A DNA stretch of 18,698 nucleotides from NCBI GenBank assembly GCA_028867235.1, contig JAGWGS010000006.1, forward strand, positions 1-18,698. Reading direction: 5' to 3'. The notes under the pieces are model-generated. The model saw only the letters and a program-made list of their open reading frames with translations. It had not been told where the DNA came from and made no database searches. This document shows, piece after piece, positions 1-6,946 of this stretch. Every line of letters starts with the position of its first letter. The first letter of the stretch is position 1. Both the position numbers and the translations under genes were made by a program. Source of the stretch: Nitrososphaerota archaeon (GTDB lineage Archaea > Thermoproteota > Nitrososphaeria > Nitrososphaerales > Nitrosopumilaceae).

Positions 1-144
1 TGCATTTCAGATGGTGCATGCATAGGTGTATGCCCAACAAAGGCAATCTTCTGGATGAGACCAATGGACTTTACACCAGGTCAACCAGTACCACTCTACA
101 GAAACTCTGTATTCGTAAAGGGCTGGACTGAGCTAATCGATTAA
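1..144 (+). CDS. 4Fe-4S ferredoxin, C-terminal part (5' end outside window)
   Basis: The reading frame is open from the first base and ends with TAA at 142-144. The visible 47 residues start with a cluster-binding motif, C-(5)-C-(3)-C-P (CISDGACIGVCP), typical of the second half of a 4Fe-4S ferredoxin domain, followed by a tail rich in aromatic residues and proline (FWMRPMDF, then KGWTELID). Ferredoxins of this kind carry electrons in the cytoplasm. The partner enzyme cannot be told from this fragment, because the N-terminal half with the first Cys ligands lies outside the window. A T-rich stretch follows the stop and probably ends the transcript. The family assignment is secure from the Cys spacing; the specific role is unknown. 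Confidence 0.85.
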   Translation, partial: CISDGACIGVCPTKAIFWMRPMDFTPGQPVPLYRNSVFVKGWTELID

Positions 145-156
145 GTCTGCATAAAA

Positions 157-177
157 TTTCTCTTTTTATTATTTTTA
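157..177 (+). terminator. Oligo-T terminator after the ferredoxin gene
   Basis: T-rich tract on the coding strand 13-33 bases after the ferredoxin stop, with runs of five T at 163-167 and 172-176. Archaeal RNA polymerase ends transcription at such runs without needing a hairpin. Confidence 0.5.
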
Positions 178-197
178 ATTCAAAACTTCGTTTTCTA

Positions 198-204
198 CAT
201 ATAT
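198..204 (+). promoter_or_regulatory. TATA box of the phosphatase gene
   Basis: CATATAT lies 22-28 bases before the GTG at 226. This is the spacing for an archaeal TATA box whose transcript begins at or next to the start codon. There is no Shine-Dalgarno sequence before the GTG, which agrees with a leaderless mRNA and supports this start. Confidence 0.55.
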
Positions 205-225
205 GGTGTAACATCATAACACGTC

Positions 226-720
226 GTGAGTAAACCAGGAAATCTGTGGAGAAAAGTACATGGCAAAATTGTCAAAAAACCTACCAATTTCAGCTGGTTA
301 ATTGATGACAAACTTGCTGGAAGTGGGATGCCCACCTCTGTTTCTGAAATTGACTGGATAATAAAACAAGGAGTACGATCTATTGTCACTATGACAGAGA
401 ACTCACTTCCTGAACAATGGGTAAAAAATGTAAAATATCTTCATGTTCCAACAGAAGATTTCTCAGCACCTGATATGCAACAAATTGATGAGGCAGTTGA
501 ATTTATTCAAACTAGGATTGTTAACAGTGAACCTGTGATGGTTCACTGTGCAGCGGGAATAGGAAGAACTGGAACAATTCTTGCTTGTTATCTTGTAAAA
601 TATCATAAAATCTCAGCAAAAGATGCTATACAAAAAGTACGAAAAGAAAGACCGGGTTCAATCCAGTCTGAATCTCAAGAGATAGCAATTGGTCTATACT
701 ACAAATTCCTAAAAAAGTAA
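226..720 (+). CDS. Dual-specificity protein phosphatase (DUSP23-like)
   Basis: The 164-residue protein carries the cysteine-phosphatase signature HCxxGxxR at residues 107-114 (HCAAGIGR). Cys108 is the expected nucleophile and Arg114 the phosphate-binding residue, followed by TG. Asp78, in PTEDFSAP, is a good candidate for the general acid. The length and compact form match the small atypical dual-specificity phosphatases (DUSP23/VHZ type) that remove phosphate from Tyr or Ser/Thr side chains. It has no signal peptide or membrane segment, so it should be cytoplasmic. The GTG start fits the TATA box at 198-204. It stands alone between the ferredoxin and a convergent small gene, so its substrate cannot be inferred from context. 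Confidence 0.9.
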   Translation: MSKPGNLWRKVHGKIVKKPTNFSWLIDDKLAGSGMPTSVSEIDWIIKQGVRSIVTMTENSLPEQWVKNVKYLHVPTEDFSAPDMQQIDEAVEFIQTRIVNSEPVMVHCAAGIGRTGTILACYLVKYHKISAKDAIQKVRKERPGSIQSESQEIAIGLYYKFLKK

Positions 721-722
721 TT

Positions 723-878
723 CTACTCTGGAATTGATGTAGTAACCATCTTGCCGTTTTCTAGTTTGATGAAAAGATACCTGTTGTCTTTGAAAATCAG
801 GGTTATTTCATTTTCCTTCTCTGATTTGTCTTCAACTTCAAGTAATTCTTGTCCTCTAATTCCGTCAAATTTTGCCAT
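723..878 (-). CDS. Small acidic conserved-type protein, 51 residues, function unknown
   Basis: A short frame on the minus strand runs from ATG (876-878) to TAG (723-725). It begins MAKFDGIRGQELLEVED and ends KMVTTSIPE. The middle is charged (DKSEKENEIT), then comes a beta-like hydrophobic stretch (LIFKDNRYLFIKLENGK), so a small soluble beta-rich fold is likely. A TATA-like AGATATAAA on the minus strand (901-909) lies 23-31 bases before the ATG, right for a leaderless transcript, and the frame fills the gap between two genes. Together these argue for a real gene, although I do not recognise the family. It converges on the phosphatase gene with two bases between the stops. Confidence 0.6.
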   Translation of the reverse strand: MAKFDGIRGQELLEVEDKSEKENEITLIFKDNRYLFIKLENGKMVTTSIPE

Positions 879-900
879 ACTGGTACCCTGATAATTTCCA

Positions 901-909
901 TTTATATCT
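901..909 (-). promoter_or_regulatory. TATA box of the 51-residue protein gene
   Basis: The minus strand reads AGATATAAA here, 23-31 bases before the ATG at 876-878, the position expected for a leaderless or very short-leader transcript. Confidence 0.5.
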
Positions 910-960
910 CTTAAAACATGAATAATCGCTTACAAAAATGAAAAACTTGGCTGGTAGACC

Positions 961-1170
961 TTAGTTTCTTGGTAGATCTGACTTGATTGCATTTTCAAAT
1001 TGAGTTTGTATTGAATTTTCTATGCTTGATGCTTTATTTTGTACTTGTTGAAGTGCTGGATTTTGTTCTACTTTATGATATCCTGCAAATGCAGCATTAA
1101 TGGTTCCACTTGTGCCTAGACCCAAAAATACTAGAGCTACAAACACAAATGCCAATACTTTCAACAGCAT
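961..1170 (-). CDS. Small secreted or membrane-anchored protein, 69 residues
   Basis: The protein opens with a hydrophobic stretch at residues 2-20 (MLLKVLAFVFVALVFLGLG) that looks like a signal peptide or single N-terminal membrane anchor. A short Gln/Asn-rich, probably helical, part follows (QNPALQQVQNKASSIENSIQ) with a charged end (KSDLPRN). The ATG at 1168-1170 is preceded by GGTGA about 9 bases upstream on the minus strand, and a TATA-like TGTATAAAT lies further up near 1210-1219, so this gene seems to have a short leader with a ribosome binding site. It is probably exported, with the helical tail outside the membrane. No family is recognised; small proteins of this type are common in thaumarchaeal genomes. 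Confidence 0.6.
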   Translation of the reverse strand: MLLKVLAFVFVALVFLGLGTSGTINAAFAGYHKVEQNPALQQVQNKASSIENSIQTQFENAIKSDLPRN

Positions 1171-1277
1171 TCTATTGTCACCATTTGAATCTAGAATGGC
1201 TCAAGTTGCATTTATACATCAAGTAGAAAAGCTACTTGTTTCCTATATGCAACAAATTAGAAAATTTGAGCCGATCT

Positions 1278-1820
1278 TTACTTGATAACTTCTATCTCAA
1301 TCTCTTTAGAATGTGCAGTTTGATCAAAGGGCTCTGCATAATCATGTTTGAACCACGAAACATATACCTCTGCTCCAATTTTGTGTTTTCCGACTCCTAA
1401 TTCTGATGCATTAAATTGTATTTTCTCATCAAAATCAAGAAACATCTGTTGGGCCTCAGATTGACTACTTGGAATCAATGGTTCAAAATTTTTGGATATC
1501 TGTACCCAAATTTTCTTCTCGCCCATCTGAGTAAGTTTTGGATTGCGTGTCCAAAAAAGGGCAGCTTTCTTGTATGTGTCTAATGGTTTTCCAATTTCCT
1601 TCTTTCTTAGTCCACTTGTGTGCAGTTTGACACCATATCTTAGCTTGAAAGTATTGTCATGATTATTGTAAGCTTTTTCCCAGTTTTTCTCAGTAAAGGC
1701 CTCTCTGAGTGCTCCTGTGACAGAAAACTTGACGTTTAGTGTAATACTGTCTTCTATTCTTGGTTTGTCTGAAGATTTCTCAAGAGAAACTTCACTTATT
1801 GCATTTTTATCGCTTGTCAA
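1278..1820 (-). CDS. Hypothetical protein, 180 residues, beta-rich
   Basis: A 180-residue frame with no signal peptide or membrane segment. The sequence alternates charged and hydrophobic residues as in a beta sandwich (IEDSITLNVKFSVTG near the start; GVGKHKIGAEVYVSWFKHD near the end, closing with EIEIEVIK). Aromatic and Lys-rich segments in the middle (AALFWTRNPKL, EKKIWVQISKN) are notable. I do not recognise the family. The start shown is TTG at 1818-1820 and is uncertain: there is no clear ribosome binding site, and the nearest TATA-like element is shared with the divergent rpoL gene and sits too close for this start. The gene is divergent from rpoL across only 46 bases. Confidence 0.65.
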   Translation of the reverse strand: MTSDKNAISEVSLEKSSDKPRIEDSITLNVKFSVTGALREAFTEKNWEKAYNNHDNTFKLRYGVKLHTSGLRKKEIGKPLDTYKKAALFWTRNPKLTQMGEKKIWVQISKNFEPLIPSSQSEAQQMFLDFDEKIQFNASELGVGKHKIGAEVYVSWFKHDYAEPFDQTAHSKEIEIEVIK

Positions 1821-1833
1821 TGATTGGGGATGG

Positions 1834-1840
1834 TTTATAT
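1834..1840 (+). promoter_or_regulatory. TATA box of the rpoL-tfs operon
   Basis: TTTATAT lies 27-33 bases before the ATG at 1867, the right distance for a leaderless rpoL transcript. This supports 1867 over an in-frame ATG at 1717, which would add 50 residues lying within the divergent gene. Confidence 0.65.
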
Positions 1841-1866
1841 CCTCAATAAGTATTTTTTTGACTTAC

Positions 1867-2148
1867 ATGGATGTTCAGCTGAAAAAATCTTCTCCAAAGG
1901 AGGTTCAATTGGACATAAGAAAATCCGATATCAGCACTCTCTATATAGTACAATATGAGATGCTCAAGGATCCTACTGTAGAGTTTGCAGGTGTAGTATT
2001 GAAACACCCATTGACCAAACAACTGGCAATGAGAGTAAATACCTCAAAAGGCAGTCCAGTCAAGGAGATCGAAAAGGCAACAAAGGCTGCCATGGAATAT
2101 ACTGAAGAACTAAAAAAAGCAATTTTTTCTAAAATCAAAGGTGAGTAG
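1867..2148 (+). CDS. rpoL: DNA-directed RNA polymerase subunit L (Rpo11)
   Basis: A 93-residue protein with the size and pattern of archaeal subunit L, the counterpart of eukaryotic Rpb11/AC19 and of one half of the bacterial alpha dimer. The stretch EFAGVVLKHPLTKQLAMRV (residues 39-57) corresponds to the family's conserved part, in which a short HPL-type motif precedes a beta strand. The C-terminal helix (EIEKATKAAMEYTEELKKA) would pair with subunit D in the assembly platform of RNA polymerase. The frame is open further upstream, but the TATA box and the usual family length both favour the ATG at 1867. The stop codon TAG directly abuts the ATG of tfs, so the two genes should be co-transcribed and probably translationally coupled. 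Confidence 0.9.
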   Translation: MDVQLKKSSPKEVQLDIRKSDISTLYIVQYEMLKDPTVEFAGVVLKHPLTKQLAMRVNTSKGSPVKEIEKATKAAMEYTEELKKAIFSKIKGE

Positions 2149-2463
2149 ATGAAATTCTGTCCCAAGTGTCAGGCTAGATTAAAGATAGATAGCTCTGACT
2201 CTGAATTTGTATGTCCAAAATGTGGGTACAGTGAAAAGGGAAGTAAGACTACCAAGGCAGTAAAAAGTGAAAGTGTTTCAAATATCAATGTCTTGGATGA
2301 GGAAGAAAAGACAGAAGCATTGCCTACAATCAAGATTGATTGCGAAAAGTGTGGACATGGAGAGGCTGTGTGGTGGATGCTTCAGACAAGAAGTGCTGAT
2401 GAACCAACTACACAATTTTACAGATGCATAAAATGTAGTTATACCTGGCGGAACTATGCGTAA
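2149..2463 (+). CDS. tfs: Transcription factor S (TFIIS-like RNA cleavage factor)
   Basis: The 104-residue protein has two zinc ribbons. The N-terminal one uses Cys4, Cys7, Cys22 and Cys25; the C-terminal one uses Cys65, Cys68, Cys93 and Cys96. Between the second pair of ligands lies QTRSADEPTT (residues 79-88), with the Asp84-Glu85 tip that enters the polymerase active site and stimulates cleavage of backtracked RNA. This is diagnostic of TFS/TFIIS. The linker (about residues 30-60) is charged and low in complexity. Its position directly behind rpoL, with no bases between, puts a polymerase subunit and its rescue factor in one transcript. All eight zinc ligands and the catalytic pair are present, so it should be active. 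Confidence 0.95.
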   Translation: MKFCPKCQARLKIDSSDSEFVCPKCGYSEKGSKTTKAVKSESVSNINVLDEEEKTEALPTIKIDCEKCGHGEAVWWMLQTRSADEPTTQFYRCIKCSYTWRNYA

Positions 2464-2478
2464 GGATGTAATTAAAAT

Positions 2479-2690
2479 CTACAATAACTCAAGAAATTCT
2501 TTTTTTGTTAAACCACAATCTGATATGATTTGTAGCACAAGTCCTTTTCCTAGCTCATTTTCTCTCGGGACAGATGTCCACAAGCCTTGACCATTTTCGA
2601 TTATTATGTGGCTACCAGACTGCCTTGTTGGGTAAAAACCCTTTTTCCTTAATTACTCTTAGAATCTCTTTCCAACCTATAACAGGAGAC
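2479..2690 (-). pseudogene. hicA: hicA-like mRNA interferase toxin, frameshifted remnant
   Basis: Downstream of hicB on the minus strand, two frames together spell a HicA-like protein. The first gives ESPVIGWKEILRVIKEKGF, matching the HicA N-terminal helix with KGF. The second gives RQSGSHIIIENGQGLWTSVP and then ENELGKGLVLQIISDCGLTK, ending at TAG 2479-2481. RQxGSH contains the catalytic His of HicA toxins. The frames join around 2639-2646, where one extra base (in the run GGGTTTTT on the minus strand) breaks the reading. The first frame also has no ATG, GTG or TTG; adding one base after TTGAGTCT would give a normal MSLPV-type start overlapping the end of hicB. The toxin is thus probably inactive, unless recoded or unless these are sequencing errors. 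Confidence 0.75.
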
Positions 2691-2900
2691 TCAAACTGAA
2701 ACAGTTACCAGTTTGGATACAGAACTTTTCTTTTTGTTTTCAAGATATAATTTGCAAATCTTTATAGCTTGTTTGGTATCCTGTATTGCATCCGCTTTGG
2801 TATTTCCTTGTCCTCGCGCCTGAGGAATTTCAAGACAATATCCAACATAAAACTTGCCATCTTTTTTGATCAATATGTTATAGTCTTGTCTTTGTGCCAT
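2691..2900 (-). CDS. hicB: HicB-family antitoxin
   Basis: The 69-residue protein matches the short HicB (UPF0150) form, with a partly degraded RNase H-like fold. The stretch DYNILIKKDGKFYVGYCLEI (residues 6-25) followed by PQARGQGNTKADAIQDTKQAI is the typical pattern: two strands, the LP/IP turn, a Gly-rich GQGxT and the amphipathic helix. It lacks the C-terminal DNA-binding domain of longer HicB proteins, so autorepression would need another factor. Its function would be to bind and block HicA, a ribonuclease acting on mRNA. ATG 2898-2900 is chosen because a TATA box lies 23-30 bases upstream and the family begins here; the frame is open further but without similarity. The hicA partner that follows is broken, so this looks like an orphaned antitoxin. 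Confidence 0.8.
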   Translation of the reverse strand: MAQRQDYNILIKKDGKFYVGYCLEIPQARGQGNTKADAIQDTKQAIKICKLYLENKKKSSVSKLVTVSV

Positions 2901-3219
2901 GACGTAATTGATGGTTATTTGGTATATAAAATTAGATAATGAAACTCGTATGTTTTGTTCTGAGAAATATCTGCTGTGATATTGCTTAATATTGTTGATG
3001 AATAGGCACATGTCTTCCAAATTGTTATCAAATGTGACCCTGTTGCAATACCTACCCTGAGTATCCCTTTACCTTCAGGACAATCATAGAAAGAATGATA
3101 CAATCTAGCGTAAAAATATCGTATAACGACTACAAGGTATCTCCTACAACATTTTAAACGATCTCCAGTCTGTGAATCGCATAACGTTTAACTTGAACAT
3201 TATTCAGATGTGATTAAGT
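2901..3219 (+). other. Intergenic region between hicB and the PCNA gene, no gene seen
   Basis: About 320 bases between divergent genes. It holds the hicB TATA box (2923-2930) and a weak TATA-like GTTTAAC (3186-3192) about 28-34 bases before the PCNA start. A minus-strand frame at 2915-3103 shows no family pattern and is probably chance or remnant sequence. I see no tRNA, inverted-repeat ends or repeat array. Confidence 0.5.
2923..2930 (-). promoter_or_regulatory. TATA box of hicB
   Basis: On the minus strand TTTATATA lies 23-30 bases before the hicB ATG, the spacing for a leaderless transcript. It supports a start at 2900, and shows that the promoter remains although hicA is damaged. Confidence 0.55.
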
Positions 3220-3966
3220 TTGGTATTTTCTGCAAAGACCGGGGGTTCTGAAGAATGGAAAGCAGTAATATCTGCTATATCGACACTTGTTGAAGAAGCT
3301 ACATTCGAAGCCACAGGTGAAGGTATTGCTTTTCGAGGAATGGACCCATCACATGTAGCATTAATTGATATTGCCTGGCCCAACTCTGCATTTGAAAAAT
3401 ATGTCTGTGATACAGATGTCAAATTCGGAGTAAGAATCGATGAATTCTCAAAACTCATCAAAAGGGCAGACAAAAAAGACAATATAGAAATCAGCATATC
3501 TGAAGATAATCTTTTACTTGTTACAATTGGTAAAAATAAAAAATACAAAATGAGATTGATTGAAAGTTCTGCAACTGATACCCCGCTTCCAAAGATAACA
3601 TACAATGCCAAGGTGGGTGTAACAGCTGCTGAATTTGATAAAATACTTGGAGATGTTCAGGTGGTTTCCGAATATTTATCCATTAATGCTAATTCCACAA
3701 AGGCAGAGTTTTCAGGACGCGGTGATTCTGGTGAGGCAATAATCACACTCGAAAAAGGAATGCCTGAGATGCCAGAAATTGATGTCAAAGAAGACAGCAA
3801 TGCCACATATAGCTTGGAATATCTTAATAGTATTGTAAAAGCAGTTGGTACTGTTGCAGGTACCATAGTCTGTGAATATTCAAGTAAAATGCCTCTTAGA
3901 CTAGAATTTAAAGTAGCAAACATAGGGAGAATCCACTTTTATCTTGCTCCTAGGGTAGAAAGTTAA
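3220..3966 (+). CDS. pcn: DNA polymerase sliding clamp (PCNA)
   Basis: The 248-residue length fits archaeal PCNA, a ring-shaped trimer that tethers DNA polymerase, ligase and FEN1 to DNA. The pattern is typical: FEATGEGIAFRGMDPSHVAL (residues 29-48) is the conserved first-domain segment; KFGVRIDEFSKLIKRADKKD leads into the inter-domain linker; AEFSGRGDSGEAIITLEKG is the matching second-domain segment; the C-terminus IGRIHFYLAPRVES has the usual form. The start is TTG at 3220, because the frame is closed by TGA at 3211 and there is no ATG nearby. No Shine-Dalgarno sequence is seen. Only one PCNA gene is visible here, which would suit a homotrimer. The aspartate kinase gene follows after 36 bases on the same strand. 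Confidence 0.95.
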   Translation: MVFSAKTGGSEEWKAVISAISTLVEEATFEATGEGIAFRGMDPSHVALIDIAWPNSAFEKYVCDTDVKFGVRIDEFSKLIKRADKKDNIEISISEDNLLLVTIGKNKKYKMRLIESSATDTPLPKITYNAKVGVTAAEFDKILGDVQVVSEYLSINANSTKAEFSGRGDSGEAIITLEKGMPEMPEIDVKEDSNATYSLEYLNSIVKAVGTVAGTIVCEYSSKMPLRLEFKVANIGRIHFYLAPRVES

Positions 3967-4002
3967 AAGATTTTAAGGATAACAAGTCGAGGTTATACTG
4001 AT

Positions 4003-5400
4003 TTGAAACTCGTTTTAAAATTTGGTGGAACATCTGTCTCTTCTCCACAAAACATACGAAATGTAGCAAATCTAATAAAAAAACTAAGCAAGGAACACAA
4101 AATCATTCCCGTGTTTTCTGCAATTAGTGGAGTTACTGATGATCTAATACGAGTTACTAATTTGATTCAAAACAGAAACAAAGATGCTGCAAATTCATTA
4201 GCAAAGAAAATTATCAAAATGCATACTGATGTTGCAGATCAATGTATCCAGAACTCAAAAATAAAAAAAGATCTAATAAACAAAATGAAAACAGATCTTG
4301 ATGAATTCCAAGATCTCTTACATGGAATGTTGCTACTTGGAGAAGTTACTCCGCGTTCTTCTGATTACATGATTTCTTTTGGAGAACGACTATCTATCAA
4401 TCTGGTGGCTTTTGCATTAAATGAAATTGGAATAAAGGCAGTTCCACTCACAGGAAAAGATGTTGGAATAGTCACTGATTCTCATTTTGGAGGAGCAAAA
4501 CCTCTGATGGATACTACTAGATTGCATGTATCTCATACAATAGATGATCTACAACAAAAGAAAATCATGGCAGTAATTGGGGGATTCGCAGGTGCAGATC
4601 AACATGGTAACATAACTACATTTGGAAGGGGTGGATCTGATTATACTGCTACAATTATTGCATCCAGTATCAAGGCAGATGAAGTTTGGTTAATGAGTGA
4701 TGTAGATGGATTAATGACAACAGATCCAAAAATTGTAAAAAATGCGAAACTGATCAAGGAAGTATCATACATTGAAGCAATGGAGATGGCATTATTTGGT
4801 GCCAAGTATATTCATCCAAGAGCACTTGAGCCTCTGGTTGCAAAAAAAATTCCTTTACGTATACGAAATACGTTTAATGTTGACAATCCAGGTACCCTGG
4901 TAACTGCAACCCCGCAACCTGATACTCAAAAGACAGTCAAATGTGTTAGCACCATAAGACATACCGGATTAATTGATGTAAGAGGAGGAAGTATGGTTGG
5001 TGCACCGGGAACTGCTGCCACAATATTTTCCATACTTGCAAAGGAAGGCGTCAATATAATGATGATATCTCAAAGCCCATCAGAATCTTCTATATCTATA
5101 ATAGTAAAGAAAAATGATTTGGACAAAGCAGTAAATTCACTTGAAATGAATCTGCTGGGAAAAATCATCAAAAAAGTTGATGTTACTGTAGACGTCTCAA
5201 TAATTGCTCTCATAGGATCCGGAATGAGAGGAATTGCTGGAGTTGCCTCCAAGGTCTTTACTGCAGTAGCAAAAAAAGGTGTCAATGTTATAATGATTGC
5301 ACAAGGTTCTTCTGAACTTAATATTGCATTTGTAGTAAAGGACTCTGACTGTAACGCTGCAGTACAAGCACTACATGACGAATTTAATCTTGGAAAATAA
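4003..5400 (+). CDS. lysC: Aspartate kinase, monofunctional, with tandem ACT domains
   Basis: The enzyme phosphorylates L-aspartate with ATP to aspartyl phosphate, the first step towards threonine, methionine and other aspartate-family products. In 465 residues it shows KFGGTSV (6-12), the nucleotide-binding N-terminus; SFGERLS (125-131); GRGGSDYTA (208-216), the aspartokinase catalytic loop; and VDGLMTTDP (234-242). Two ACT domains follow at about 315-390 and 397-465 (VNIMMISQS and VNVIMIAQGSSE are their ligand-binding turns), so feedback control by an end-product amino acid is likely. There is no homoserine dehydrogenase fusion. The start is TTG (4003), giving the usual MKLVLKFGG beginning; TTTTAA at 3971-3976 is a possible TATA box 27-32 bases upstream. 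The other pathway genes are not in the window. Confidence 0.93.
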   Translation: MKLVLKFGGTSVSSPQNIRNVANLIKKLSKEHKIIPVFSAISGVTDDLIRVTNLIQNRNKDAANSLAKKIIKMHTDVADQCIQNSKIKKDLINKMKTDLDEFQDLLHGMLLLGEVTPRSSDYMISFGERLSINLVAFALNEIGIKAVPLTGKDVGIVTDSHFGGAKPLMDTTRLHVSHTIDDLQQKKIMAVIGGFAGADQHGNITTFGRGGSDYTATIIASSIKADEVWLMSDVDGLMTTDPKIVKNAKLIKEVSYIEAMEMALFGAKYIHPRALEPLVAKKIPLRIRNTFNVDNPGTLVTATPQPDTQKTVKCVSTIRHTGLIDVRGGSMVGAPGTAATIFSILAKEGVNIMMISQSPSESSISIIVKKNDLDKAVNSLEMNLLGKIIKKVDVTVDVSIIALIGSGMRGIAGVASKVFTAVAKKGVNVIMIAQGSSELNIAFVVKDSDCNAAVQALHDEFNLGK

Positions 5401-5422
5401 AGCCTGAATTATTTCTAAAAGC

Positions 5423-5430
5423 ATATTTAT
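5423..5430 (+). promoter_or_regulatory. TATA box of the duplicated-domain secreted protein gene
   Basis: ATATTTAT lies 23-30 bases before the ATG at 5453, with no ribosome binding site between, so a leaderless transcript is expected. Confidence 0.55.
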
Positions 5431-5452
5431 CTAAATTGGATAATCATATCTT

Positions 5453-6901
5453 ATGAATCGAATTTTACTTTTAGCTATTGTTGTTATCGTTGGAGGTTTG
5501 ATAGCCTCAATATCATTATTCAATGATCAACTTGCCAATGCTGGTTCTACAAAAAAAATTCAATTTACTAAAACAATAACGTCTTCACAAGATCCAGGAA
5601 TTGGGCATGGCAATGAACAAATGGCAATAATATTGCCACCTAACAAAGGTTCTATCTATCATGGCTCCATTACATACAGCTCCAGTACGCCAGTACAAGT
5701 TGTAATTTTACATCAAATTGACAAGACTGACTCTGAAGGTCAGCCAATCTGGACTGTAAATGGTAATACACTCTATGCTGTTACTACAATTGATCAAAAT
5801 TCCAGTGGAGGAAGTTTAGATTTTACAGGATCTGCAATTGGCCTTCATTCTACAAACTCTAGTCAATTCACAGTAACTGCAAGTGTAGATGGATGGATAC
5901 GAACAACTACTGATGTTGCTCCAGTGTCTGCCGTGATACCTACCACAAATAATACTCTCAAGATAGTATCAAGTACAACTCCAATACAGATACCGCTTCA
6001 TGAAGGACTAGTTAATGGTAAAATCATGTATTATGTAATAACTGATTCAAGCAATATTCTTGTGGCAAATAACATTTCAGAGAAACAAAATTGGCAAGTT
6101 CAACTATCTCCCGCACTTGCGCATGTTCCTGTAATGTCATTTGGTAATATTTTCATATTTACCAATGGAATAACTGGAAACGGAACACGCGGATATCAAA
6201 ATGATGTTCTATCATCTATTCCATCTGATAGCCAATACAGCCCATTGAATAAAGTAATTGAAGTATCTTGGAATGTAGGCCGAGGACCATTTATTCTAAA
6301 TTCCACAAAAGCAATACTTGATGCAAATATGACTGGAAAAGTAAAACTAACTACAACTGATACAATTCTTAACACTCCTGCAATATCTTGGGATGGCGGT
6401 AATCTAGGTATAAGATCCGACAAGATATTGTCAGATCAGGTTGCATATGTAGGAGGACAATTACTTGATGTAAACACAAACAACATGACTGCTACATTTG
6501 TAGGACATAGAGGGTGGGGACCAGATGGAAGGACTGTCTACTATATTATTACCTCTGGGTCTCCACAAGGACCTGCACAAACAATGAAGATTCCAAATGT
6601 ATCTGTGTTTTCTCTTCTTGGTTCATATGCAAGAGATGTCTATCATTTTGCCAATGGTATTCAAGGTGCAGGACCATTTGGATACCAAGAGGGAATTTCT
6701 AGTGTACAACTTGGAGACTCTAATTATAGCCCTATCTGTAAAATCTCAATAATAACATGGAAAGATCCCAAAACTGCCCAAGTCTTGGAGACCAAAAATG
6801 ACGTTGATTTTGAAAAAACAAATGGCACAATTGATATTCAAGAAGCAACAGTTTCAGGCAAGAATTACATGCTTGATTGTCCTATTGTGAAAAGTCCATA
6901 G
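5453..6901 (+). CDS. Secreted or membrane-anchored protein with an internally duplicated domain
   Basis: The 482-residue protein begins with a hydrophobic segment at 4-22, a signal peptide or anchor, and is rich in Ser, Thr and Asn, with many N-x-S/T sites, as exported archaeal proteins are. Residues about 31-160 form an N-terminal beta-rich domain (GSIYHGSITYSSSTPVQVVI). Two related domains follow: A at about 183-315 and B at about 350-478. They share GK/RxxYYxIT (189-197 and 359-367), TNGI/ANGI-x-G-x-G-xx-GYQ (238-249 and 400-412), YSPxxK (262-267 and 425-430) and a following VSW/ITW. Copy B carries two Cys (429 and 476) absent from copy A. I do not recognise an enzymatic motif. The repeat form suggests an extracellular binding or envelope role; this is inference. 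Confidence 0.75.
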   Translation: MNRILLLAIVVIVGGLIASISLFNDQLANAGSTKKIQFTKTITSSQDPGIGHGNEQMAIILPPNKGSIYHGSITYSSSTPVQVVILHQIDKTDSEGQPIWTVNGNTLYAVTTIDQNSSGGSLDFTGSAIGLHSTNSSQFTVTASVDGWIRTTTDVAPVSAVIPTTNNTLKIVSSTTPIQIPLHEGLVNGKIMYYVITDSSNILVANNISEKQNWQVQLSPALAHVPVMSFGNIFIFTNGITGNGTRGYQNDVLSSIPSDSQYSPLNKVIEVSWNVGRGPFILNSTKAILDANMTGKVKLTTTDTILNTPAISWDGGNLGIRSDKILSDQVAYVGGQLLDVNTNNMTATFVGHRGWGPDGRTVYYIITSGSPQGPAQTMKIPNVSVFSLLGSYARDVYHFANGIQGAGPFGYQEGISSVQLGDSNYSPICKISIITWKDPKTAQVLETKNDVDFEKTNGTIDIQEATVSGKNYMLDCPIVKSP

Positions 6902-6946
6902 AATTATCAAAAGGGATAAATTTACTTTAAAAGCCTCCCAGAATGA

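Noticed and set aside
1717..1866. N-terminal extension of rpoL to the upstream in-frame ATG
   Set aside because: It would make RpoL 143 residues instead of the usual ~90, lies within the divergent gene, and the TATA box at 1834-1840 fits the start at 1867.
2915..3103. 62-codon minus-strand frame upstream of hicB
   Set aside because: It overlaps the hicB promoter, has no recognisable pattern or promoter of its own, and its composition looks like non-coding DNA.
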